DNA from: an uncultured Xanthobacteraceae bacterium
Lineage (GTDB): Bacteria; Pseudomonadota; Alphaproteobacteria; Rhizobiales; Xanthobacteraceae
Length of the DNA: 6,188 bases
Reading direction: 5' to 3'
NCBI GenBank assembly: GCA_955652925.1
Contig: CATPCO010000347.1
Span: 1-6,188 of the forward strand
Position numbers and translations under genes: made by a program. Below, in pieces: positions 1 to 6,188 of the stretch. Positions within the stretch are counted from its first letter, which is position 1. Each line of letters begins with the position of its first letter. Below the pieces are notes generated by a model that did not search any database, was not told where the DNA came from, and worked only from the letters and a program-made list of their open reading frames with translations.

Positions 1-1814
1 CGCTTGGTGTCGTGTGTCGCGGTCGCAGTAAGCCCGTCCGGCGATTTGCCCGCTCGCTCCTCCATGCATTCGTGGAACTCGGCGACTGACAGCACTCCTG
101 CGCCAGGATTTCCTCCCACTTCGTTCAGAGCCAGCAGGCGGTGATAGCGATAAAATGCAGTGTCCTCGAGCGACTTGGCCATCATCGGACCGGTGAATTG
201 CTGTACCTTGAATGCAAATTGCCGGTCGCGGGCAATGCTGTATCCCGTACGCCCCGAAGAGATCAGATCCAAAGTGAGGGCGTCGCGCAGAAAATCAAAA
301 ATGCCTGCGTCCGGACCAAACCAGTCTGCACGCGCCTGCGTGATCGCCCGGTTGATGATCGCGCGATCGCCGCGCGAGGGGCCTGACGGAGTGATGTACG
401 TTCGGTAAATCGGGAAATGCAGCACGAACAGTTCAAGTGCTGCCCGCAACCGATCCGTGCCATAATCACGGGTGCTGAAGTGCCCGGCCGCGATGCGCGC
501 CAGGAGGCGCGACAATACTGTGAACTCGCTTGCCAGGATATTGGCAATCACGCGGCGCTTGGCTTCGATCAGTATCTCATGAAAGCTGCGATGCTCTCCC
601 GTAAACTCGCGCCAGGCTTGATCCAGCGTCGTAAGACCGCCTTCGTCAATCAGCAGACGCGAAATGGTGTTGAGCCACTCATAGCCGGTGCTGCCGCAAA
701 CGCCGGTAAAGCGGGGCAGGCGCGCGCTCTCCCCGAGGATCTTCTCAACCACGAGGTAAAACGGCTCCCTTCCGGCAGGCTTCTCGACCTCAATGAGATG
801 GTGCAAGCGCCGGAAATATTGATGCGGATCGCGCAACCCGTCCATATGATCTATTCGCAGCCCCTGTAGCCAACCACTGGCAATCAATCTTCGAACGAGA
901 CGATGAACGGCTTCGAACGTGCTTGCGTCTTCCATCCGCAAGCCGGCAAGATCGTTGATATCAAAGAAGCGGCGGTAATTGATTTCGCTCAACGCCAGCC
1001 GCCAATACGCGACCCGATAATGCTGGCGCTCGAGCAAATAGTGGAGCGCAAGCAGCGCCGCGGATTCTCGCGATGGATCGTAGGCACACAGCCCGCGCTG
1101 AACAATCTCTTCGGCGCCGGGAATGCCGGCAAGCTCGGCCTTGAAAGCGGCGGACTGCTGCCGCGGCGGATTGTGCGGGCCACGGTACCCCGCCGCAAAC
1201 TCCAGCAGCTGGCGGCCCGCCGGCTCTGTGCTTGCGCCCGCCTGTGCTACAACTTTCTGCAAGATTTCGCTGTAGCGGGCAGGTCCGATCGGCAGCTTGT
1301 GCTCGTAATACCAGGCCGCGAAACTGCCTTCACGCGCGTCGTAGCGCAGCACGATCTCGCCGCTTTGTAAGGCCTCTCCGTATGGCCGGCCAAGAATGGG
1401 AACGAGAACGCCACCGCGGGGATGCCCTTGCAGACCTTTCCAATCGATATCGAACGAGGCTGCAAAGGGAGACTTTGGCCCGAATTCCAGCACATCCAGC
1501 CACCACGGATTATCCGCGTAGTTAACCCCCATGTGATTGGGCACGAGATCGAGAATGAGGCCCATGTCGAATTCGACCAGTGCGCGGTGCAATTGATTGA
1601 GACCGGCCTCGCCACCGAGCTCGGGGTCTACAGCATTGTGATCGACCACGTCATAGCCATGCGTGCTCCCCGCCCGTGACTTGAGGAAAGGCGAGGCATA
1701 GACGTGACTGATGCCGAGGGAGCTTAGATAGGGCACAAGCTTGGCTGCTTGCGCAAACCCGAAGCTTGCCGTCAATTGCAGCCGATAGGTTGCGATCGGA
1801 ATCGCGCGTGGCAT
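1..1814 (-). CDS. treY: Maltooligosyltrehalose synthase TreY (3' end outside the window)
   Basis: TreY (EC 5.4.99.15) is an intramolecular transglucosylase. It converts the reducing-end alpha-1,4 linkage of a malto-oligosaccharide into an alpha,alpha-1,1 linkage, making the substrate for TreZ. The frame is open from ATG at 1814 to the left edge, giving 604 complete codons plus two bases. Family members are usually about 700-950 residues, so the C-terminal part is missing. Visible motifs are PIATYRLQL (6-14), SHVYASPFLKSRAGSTHGYD (36-55), DLVPNHM (89-95), YRRFFDINDLAGLRME (280-295), GLRIDHMDGL with probable nucleophile Asp322, LVVEKIL with probable acid/base Glu357, CGSTGYEWLN (373-382), QFTGPMMAKSLEDTAFYRY (539-557) and THDTK (600-604) with the third catalytic Asp602. 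The inserted segments between these motifs are typical of TreY and separate it from ordinary alpha-amylases. The start shares one base with the treZ stop (TGATG) and follows a good purine-rich ribosome binding site. No internal stop or frameshift was found on direct translation. Confidence 0.95.
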   Translation of the reverse strand, partial: MPRAIPIATYRLQLTASFGFAQAAKLVPYLSSLGISHVYASPFLKSRAGSTHGYDVVDHNAVDPELGGEAGLNQLHRALVEFDMGLILDLVPNHMGVNYADNPWWLDVLEFGPKSPFAASFDIDWKGLQGHPRGGVLVPILGRPYGEALQSGEIVLRYDAREGSFAAWYYEHKLPIGPARYSEILQKVVAQAGASTEPAGRQLLEFAAGYRGPHNPPRQQSAAFKAELAGIPGAEEIVQRGLCAYDPSRESAALLALHYLLERQHYRVAYWRLALSEINYRRFFDINDLAGLRMEDASTFEAVHRLVRRLIASGWLQGLRIDHMDGLRDPHQYFRRLHHLIEVEKPAGREPFYLVVEKILGESARLPRFTGVCGSTGYEWLNTISRLLIDEGGLTTLDQAWREFTGEHRSFHEILIEAKRRVIANILASEFTVLSRLLARIAAGHFSTRDYGTDRLRAALELFVLHFPIYRTYITPSGPSRGDRAIINRAITQARADWFGPDAGIFDFLRDALTLDLISSGRTGYSIARDRQFAFKVQQFTGPMMAKSLEDTAFYRYHRLLALNEVGGNPGAGVLSVAEFHECMEERAGKSPDGLTATATHDTK

Positions 1815-3580
1815 CAGCTCTCTCCGATGCTCCAGAACACGGCCCAGGGGGAGAGCTGTTTCCCGGGGGTGCTGCCCCACAGCGGTCGTCCCCATTGCAA
1901 CGGAGCAGGACACTGGGCAACCTCACCTGAAAGATTGACCAGCAGAACAAGATCTTTGTTTCCGGCAAGCGGCCAGCTCACGTGCAGAACTGATCCGTGG
2001 CGGCGCGCTGATCCAAATTTCACTTGCGCGAATTCCGGGGCGAGATCGCGGCGGCGAATGCCCAGGAGTTCCCGTACGAGCGCAAGGCGCTTGGCGCCGT
2101 TTGGCGTGGAGCGAGTGTCCCAATCGAGAGCGGCGGAACGAAAAGTTTGCTCGGACAGAGGATCAGGAATCCGCTCGCCGAATTGAGCATAGGCCGCTTT
2201 AAACTCCGAGCGCCGTCCATTGCGAACGGCTTCGGCGAGCGAGCCATGAAAATCGCAGAAGAAGGGGAAGGGACGGGTCGACCCCCACTCCTCGCCCATG
2301 AACATGAGTGCAGGCATCGGAGCAAGCAGCATCATCGCGAGCGCGGCGGCGAGCGCCGCTTCGTCTGCGAGCGTGGTGATGCGATCGCCCAACGGCCGGT
2401 TCCCGATCTGATCATGGTTCTGCAGGAAGTCCACAAACGACAATGGTGAATTGCGTACTGAAATTTCGCCGCGAGCGCGGCCTCCCCGATGCACGGATGG
2501 GTCATCCTGATAGGCAAAACCCGAGCTCAGGATGCGGGCAAGATGAGCCGACGGATCGGGGTTGTAGTCTTGGTAGTATCCGTGGTGTTCGCGGGTCAGC
2601 AGAACATGCCAGGCGTGGTGATAGTCATCATTCCATTGTGCCCGGTATTTTCCTCGCGGCGGATCCGTTTCCGGGTCGAGCAAGCTTGCACGATTATCAT
2701 CGTTTTCCAGCACGAGATGAATCATGCGGCCGGTCTCAGCGGCAAAGCGGCCGACCGCCGCGCTGATCTCAAGCAGGATCGAAGGCTCTCCAGGCTCGAC
2801 GATCGCATGGATTGCGTCGAGCCGCAGACCGTCGAAGCGATAATGCTCGACCCAATGCAGCGCATTCTGGATCGCAAAGGCGCGGACCTGCTCGATCCGA
2901 TAATCAATCGCGCTGCCCCAAGGGGTGTGAGCAGCCGCGAAGAAGGCCGGCGAGTAAACGCCAAGATAATTTCCTTCCGGGCCAAAGTGATTGTAGACGA
3001 CGTCAAGGAAGACCATCAGCCCGCGCGCGTGCGCTGCATCGATCAGAGATTTTAGATCATCGGGCCGGCCGTAGCTGCTATCCGGTGCGAAGAGGAATAC
3101 GCCGTCGTAGCCCCAGTTGCGCCGGCCGGCGAAGTCCGCGATCGGCATCAACTCGATCGCGGTAAAGCCGGTTTGCGCGACATGATCGAGCTTGTCGATG
3201 ACCGAGCGAAAGGTTCCTTCCGGGGTGAAAGTTCCAACATGCAGTTCGAGGATTACGGCCTCGTGCCATGGCCGCCCGTGCCAGCGCACATTTTCCCATT
3301 CGAATTGTTGATGGTCGACGACTTCGCTTGGCCCTGCGACATCTTCCGGCTGAAAGTGAGAGGCAGGGTCCGGTACTGCAGTCTCGCCGTTGATCAAATA
3401 TTTGTATCGCGTCCCGGCACCCGCATCCGGAACATTGACTGCAAACCATCCGCCGGGAAGCGCGGTCATGGCACAGGCGCGATCAAGCATTACCTCAACC
3501 CGCTTCGCCGCGGGGGCCCATAACCGAAAAGTGACACCGTTGCTGCTGAGGTGCGGGCCGAAGCGCGCGCCTTGCGTCAT
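1814..3580 (-). CDS. treZ: Maltooligosyltrehalose trehalohydrolase TreZ
   Basis: TreZ (EC 3.2.1.141) hydrolyses the alpha-1,4 bond next to the trehalosyl end of maltooligosyltrehalose, giving free trehalose and a shortened malto-oligosaccharide in the cytoplasm. The protein has 588 residues, typical of the family. The N-terminal beta domain contains FGPHLSSNGVTFRLWAPAAK (about residues 7-26). HVGTFTPEGTF (114-124) opens the GH13 barrel, followed by WGYDGV and SYGRPDDLK (about 156-176). The catalytic regions are DVVYNHFGPEGN (193-204), FDGLRLDAIHAI with nucleophile Asp255, LVLEN with acid/base Glu292, and FLQNHDQIGNR with Asp390. LMFMGEEWG follows at about 425-433. The ATG at 3580 was chosen because the conserved domain starts just after it and it forms an ATGA overlap with the glgX stop. 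An in-frame ATG at 3691 would add 37 uncharacteristic residues read from within glgX. Only a weak GGGG precedes the chosen start, so coupling to glgX translation is likely. TreZ works directly after TreY, whose gene follows. Confidence 0.96.
   Translation of the reverse strand: MTQGARFGPHLSSNGVTFRLWAPAAKRVEVMLDRACAMTALPGGWFAVNVPDAGAGTRYKYLINGETAVPDPASHFQPEDVAGPSEVVDHQQFEWENVRWHGRPWHEAVILELHVGTFTPEGTFRSVIDKLDHVAQTGFTAIELMPIADFAGRRNWGYDGVFLFAPDSSYGRPDDLKSLIDAAHARGLMVFLDVVYNHFGPEGNYLGVYSPAFFAAAHTPWGSAIDYRIEQVRAFAIQNALHWVEHYRFDGLRLDAIHAIVEPGEPSILLEISAAVGRFAAETGRMIHLVLENDDNRASLLDPETDPPRGKYRAQWNDDYHHAWHVLLTREHHGYYQDYNPDPSAHLARILSSGFAYQDDPSVHRGGRARGEISVRNSPLSFVDFLQNHDQIGNRPLGDRITTLADEAALAAALAMMLLAPMPALMFMGEEWGSTRPFPFFCDFHGSLAEAVRNGRRSEFKAAYAQFGERIPDPLSEQTFRSAALDWDTRSTPNGAKRLALVRELLGIRRRDLAPEFAQVKFGSARRHGSVLHVSWPLAGNKDLVLLVNLSGEVAQCPAPLQWGRPLWGSTPGKQLSPWAVFWSIGES
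1818..1825 (-). promoter_or_regulatory. Ribosome binding site of treY
   Basis: Read on the minus strand, GGAGAGAG lies just before CTG and the treY ATG, which puts the GGAG core about seven bases from the start codon. It sits inside the last codons of treZ. It is the clearest Shine-Dalgarno-like sequence at any of the chosen starts in the window and supports the ATG at 1814. With the TGATG overlap, it suggests treY can both reinitiate after treZ and recruit ribosomes itself. The call rests on sequence match and spacing only. Confidence 0.7.
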
Positions 3581-5646
3581 GCCGACCCCGAGAAGGCGAG
3601 GACCGATCGGGGCATGGCCTTGAGTTGTGACCCGGACGCGAATTCCTCGCCGGCGGGGACATGGGCTGCCGTGTCCAGGAGCGCCATCCAACGACGGTAC
3701 GCATCCGACTGAGGCAACGTGAACGGGATTGTTTCTACGGCCGCATTGAGAACGATGTAGAGGGACGACTGCCCCTCCACGGCTGGGGCGAGGACGTAAG
3801 AGAGAAAGCGGCCTTCAGGAAAATTCCAATCCGCTTCCGTCATTTCGGTCGCGCGGGGCGTGAGCCAGAGCACGCCGAAGGAGCCGTCAGCGCGCCGCCC
3901 TTCGACCCAGCGGCGCGGACACAGCTGGGCAAAGCGCCGTCGCAAGGCCGTAAGCTCTCCTATCAAATCGATGTTGTCATCCGCGTGGTGCAAGCCGGTC
4001 CAGTCGATCCAGCCGGTCGGATTGTCCTGGCAATAAGCATTGTTGTTGCCGTTCTGGCTGTTTCCCACTTCATCGCCGGCCAAGAGCAGTGGCACGCCCT
4101 GCGCCAACATGAGACTCGACAATAGATTGCGCCGCAATCGGCGGCGCAGTTTCAGAATATCAGGATCGTTCGTCGGGCCTTCGACGCCGCAATTCGTGCT
4201 GTAATTCTCGTCGGAGCCGTCACGATTGTGCTCGCCGTTGGCCTCGTTGTGCTTGTGCTGATAGCTCGTGAGATCCGCAAGCGTGAACCCATCGTGCACC
4301 GTCACGTGATTGATGCTGGAGCGGGGGGCGCGGCCGTCGTGATCGAAGAGGTCGGCGGAGGCGGTCATGCGCCGGCCGAGTTCGCCAATGAGATTGCCTT
4401 CGCCCGCCCAATAGCGCCGCAGCGTGCGCCGAAAATGATCGTTCCATTCCGACCAGCCGGGAGGAAACGCACCCACGCGATAGCCGTCGGGACCGATATC
4501 CCAGGGCTCTGCAATGAGCTTCACGCCCGCGAGGACCGGATCCTGCCGGATTGCAGCAAAGAAAGGCGCCCTGGCGTCGAAGCCGGCCGCGCCGCGCCCA
4601 AGGGTGCTGGCGAGATCGAACCTGAATCCGTCGACGTGGCAGACCTCGACCCAGTAGCGAAGCGAATCCATGGCCATCTGAAGGACGCGCGGATGAGTGA
4701 GGTTGAGCGCGTTACCGCAGCCGGTGAAGTCATCGTAGTAGCGGGGCTGGTTCGGCTGCAGCCAGTAATATGAAGTGTTGTCGATACCGCGAAAACTCAG
4801 CGTCGGGCCAAGGTGGTTGCCCTCGGCGGTGTGGTTGTAGACGACGTCGAGTATGACCTCGATGCCGGCATCGTGCAGGCGGGAAACCGTCGAGCGAAAA
4901 GCATCGAGCGGCGGGTCAAGCGCGTAGCGCGCTTCGGGCGCGAAAAAGCCGATGCTGTTGTAGCCCCAGAAATTGCTCAAACCGCGCTCGACGAGGTGGC
5001 GGTCATCGACGAAGGAATGAATGGGCAGCAGTTCGATGGCTGTCACGCCCAAGCGCTTGAGATGCTCGATGATGCTTGGCGCCGCGAGGCCGCGGAACGT
5101 GCCACGCCAGCCCGGCGGTACGTCCTCGCGCAGCGCGGTGAGCCCCTTCACATGCGCTTCGTAGATGATGGTCTCCTCCCATGGAATCGAAGGTCTGCGT
5201 TCCTCGCCCCAGGTGAAGGCCTCATCGATCACGACCGCCTTGGGCATGCCGCGGGCATTGTCTCGCCGATCGAAGGAGAGATCGGCGCGCGGGCTGCCCG
5301 CGCGGTAACCGAAATGCGCGTCACTCCAGACCAGACGGCCCGCAATCCATTTGGCATAAGGGTCGATCAGCAGCTTGTGCGCATTGAAGCGCAAGCCGCG
5401 CTCGGGCTCATAGGGACCGTAAACCCGATACCCATAGAGCTGCCCCGGGACGACATCATTGAGATAGCCGTGCCAAACGTCTTCGGTCCGCTCAGGCAAA
5501 ACGACGCGCTCGACCTCGCGGCGGCCCTGGCGATCGAACAGACACAGCTCGACTTTGCGGGCGTTGGCGGAGAACAGCGCAAAATTTGTCCCCCGCCCAT
5601 CCCACGTCGCTCCTAAGGGATGCGGCCGCCCCGCGGTGAGCCGCAC
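3577..5646 (-). CDS. glgX: Glycogen debranching enzyme GlgX/TreX (GH13 isoamylase type)
   Basis: This cytoplasmic enzyme hydrolyses alpha-1,6 branches in glycogen or limit dextrin and releases linear malto-oligosaccharides. From the GTG start at 5646 it has 689 residues, close to E. coli GlgX (657) and archaeal TreX (about 718). An N-terminal CBM48-like domain begins at once (GRPHPLGATWDGRGTNFALF, about residues 6-25). The GH13 barrel then shows DVVYNH (267-272), GFRFDLAST with nucleophile Asp344, LIAEPWDIG with acid/base Glu380, and VTVHDGF with Asp452. The debranching-enzyme signature GDEVGNSQNGNNNAYCQDN lies near 523-541. I chose GTG because family homology begins there and it sits one base after the glgB stop. 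A TTG 48 bases upstream (5694), with AGAGG six bases before it, would add 16 residues and overlap glgB. The TGA stop overlaps the treZ start. Next to treZ and treY, its likely job is to feed linear glucans into trehalose synthesis. GlgX-type and TreX-type specificity cannot be separated here. Confidence 0.96.
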   Translation of the reverse strand: MRLTAGRPHPLGATWDGRGTNFALFSANARKVELCLFDRQGRREVERVVLPERTEDVWHGYLNDVVPGQLYGYRVYGPYEPERGLRFNAHKLLIDPYAKWIAGRLVWSDAHFGYRAGSPRADLSFDRRDNARGMPKAVVIDEAFTWGEERRPSIPWEETIIYEAHVKGLTALREDVPPGWRGTFRGLAAPSIIEHLKRLGVTAIELLPIHSFVDDRHLVERGLSNFWGYNSIGFFAPEARYALDPPLDAFRSTVSRLHDAGIEVILDVVYNHTAEGNHLGPTLSFRGIDNTSYYWLQPNQPRYYDDFTGCGNALNLTHPRVLQMAMDSLRYWVEVCHVDGFRFDLASTLGRGAAGFDARAPFFAAIRQDPVLAGVKLIAEPWDIGPDGYRVGAFPPGWSEWNDHFRRTLRRYWAGEGNLIGELGRRMTASADLFDHDGRAPRSSINHVTVHDGFTLADLTSYQHKHNEANGEHNRDGSDENYSTNCGVEGPTNDPDILKLRRRLRRNLLSSLMLAQGVPLLLAGDEVGNSQNGNNNAYCQDNPTGWIDWTGLHHADDNIDLIGELTALRRRFAQLCPRRWVEGRRADGSFGVLWLTPRATEMTEADWNFPEGRFLSYVLAPAVEGQSSLYIVLNAAVETIPFTLPQSDAYRRWMALLDTAAHVPAGEEFASGSQLKAMPRSVLAFSGSA

Positions 5647-5647
5647 G

Positions 5648-6188
5648 CTACGACTCGGGGACGAGAAAAATTGCAGCAAGGGGCGGAATAACAAGGCTGA
5701 CCTCTGGAATCATGCCCTCGTCCAACGTCCGGACGGCCCCGGCGTTCCCCACATTGCTGCCGCCGTAGAGCTCGGAATCCGTGTTGAGAACTTCACGCCA
5801 GGTCCCCGAAAACGGCACGCTGATCCGGTAGTCGCGATAGACTTCGGGAGTGAAATTGACCACGACCAGGCAGCGAGCGCCCGTGTCGCGCCCTTTGCGC
5901 AACCAGGCAAACACGCCGCGATCGGCGTCGTGCGTCACCAGCCACTCGAATCCAGCTGCTTCGCAATCGAGCTCGTGCAGCGCCGGCGTTGCGCGATAGA
6001 GACGATTGAGGTCCTTGACCAGGTTTTGGATGCCTGCATGCCTGGGTTGGTCAAGCAAATGCCAATCCAAAGAGTGATCATGCTGCCACTCGTTTTGCTG
6101 ACCGAATTCGTTACCCATAAACAGGAGCTTCTTGCCGGGATGGCCATACATGAAGCCGTAGTAGGCGCGCAGATTGGCAAAACGCTGC
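5648..6188 (-). CDS. glgB: 1,4-alpha-glucan branching enzyme GlgB, C-terminal part (5' end outside the window)
   Basis: This is the last 180 or so residues of glycogen branching enzyme. The enzyme cuts an alpha-1,4-glucan chain and re-attaches the piece through an alpha-1,6 bond during cytoplasmic glycogen synthesis. The frame is open from the right edge and ends at TAG (5650-5648). The visible start, RFANLRAYYGFM, is followed by HPGKKLLFMGNEFGQ and then EW...SLDWHLL, the conserved block at the end of the GH13 barrel in GlgB. A C-terminal beta-sandwich region follows, containing CLVVVNFTPEVYRDY and ELYGGSN, and the protein ends LAAIFLVPES. GlgB proteins are usually about 630-750 residues, so roughly three quarters is missing, including the catalytic Asp and Glu and the N-terminal CBM48 domain. 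The gene is first in the visible operon, and glgX begins one base after its stop or overlaps its end. No frameshift is seen. The family call is firm; activity cannot be judged from this fragment. Confidence 0.96.
   Translation of the reverse strand, partial: QRFANLRAYYGFMYGHPGKKLLFMGNEFGQQNEWQHDHSLDWHLLDQPRHAGIQNLVKDLNRLYRATPALHELDCEAAGFEWLVTHDADRGVFAWLRKGRDTGARCLVVVNFTPEVYRDYRISVPFSGTWREVLNTDSELYGGSNVGNAGAVRTLDEGMIPEVSLVIPPLAAIFLVPES
5701..5705 (-). promoter_or_regulatory. Possible Shine-Dalgarno sequence for an alternative upstream glgX start
   Basis: AGAGG on the minus strand lies six bases before an in-frame TTG at 5694, within the glgB coding sequence. If used, it would start glgX 48 bases upstream of the preferred GTG at 5646, adding 16 residues beginning MLFRPLLQ, with a 47-base overlap with glgB. 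The same bases encode Pro-Glu-Val of GlgB, so the match may be chance. It is listed because it bears on the choice of start. Confidence 0.3.

Noticed and set aside
361..370. A short palindrome containing GCGATCGC as a possible regulatory site
   Set aside because: It lies within treY coding sequence, and one eight-base palindrome is expected by chance in GC-rich DNA. No second copy or promoter context was noticed.
417..1370. Two plus-strand open frames of 150 and 155 codons opposite treY
   Set aside because: The minus strand here gives continuous TreY sequence with conserved family motifs. The plus-strand translations have no recognisable family features.
1247..1615. Possible frameshift in treY, suggested by a minus-strand open frame in another phase
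   Set aside because: Direct translation from 1814 stays open to the window edge with continuous TreY motifs. The other frame is only a shadow, and treY lacks a visible stop simply because it runs off the window.
2489..3055. A 188-codon plus-strand open frame with a hydrophobic stretch (GVVVLVVSVVFAG)
   Set aside because: It could suggest a small membrane protein, but it is antisense to the central catalytic region of treZ. The hydrophobic run is the complement of conserved treZ codons.
3581..3691. A 37-residue N-terminal extension of TreZ from an ATG at 3691
   Set aside because: The extra residues are rich in Arg, Gly and Pro and are read out of frame through the glgX C-terminal coding sequence. 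The conserved TreZ domain and the ATGA junction favour the start at 3580.
4813..5616. A 267-codon open frame on the plus strand, antisense to glgX
   Set aside because: It lies wholly inside a well-supported glgX and its translation shows no recognisable domain. Long antisense frames are common opposite GC-rich genes.

Overview
This window is a compact piece of a bacterial glycogen/trehalose operon. All of it is coded on the minus strand, so it reads from right to left. In transcription order it holds the 3' end of glgB (glycogen branching enzyme, cut by the right edge), a complete glgX/treX-type debranching enzyme, a complete treZ (maltooligosyltrehalose trehalohydrolase) and most of treY (maltooligosyltrehalose synthase, cut by the left edge). 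All four proteins belong to the GH13 alpha-amylase superfamily. The conserved GH13 regions expected in each stretch can be read directly from the translations.

The junctions are extremely tight. glgB and glgX are separated by one base, or overlap by 47 bases if an upstream TTG start is used. glgX and treZ share the four bases ATGA, and treZ and treY share one base in TGATG. There is no intergenic space over 300 bases, and I saw no promoter, terminator, RNA gene, repeat, mobile element or CRISPR inside the window. A single polycistronic mRNA with translational coupling is the simplest reading. Its promoter and terminator would lie outside the window.

Together the genes encode the TreX-TreY-TreZ route. 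GlgB adds alpha-1,6 branches to glycogen and GlgX removes short outer branches, releasing linear malto-oligosaccharides. TreY turns the reducing-end alpha-1,4 linkage into an alpha,alpha-1,1 linkage, and TreZ then cuts off free trehalose. The pathway makes trehalose from stored glucan without UDP-glucose or trehalose 6-phosphate.

The moderately high GC content, the gene order and the general character of the proteins suggest a proteobacterium, perhaps an alphaproteobacterium of the Hyphomicrobiales (Bradyrhizobium-like). That placement is an impression, not a demonstrated assignment. All reading frames are intact, and I found no evidence of a new biological system. The most useful second-look points are the overlapping junctions, the glgX start site and the apparent shift in base composition along the operon.
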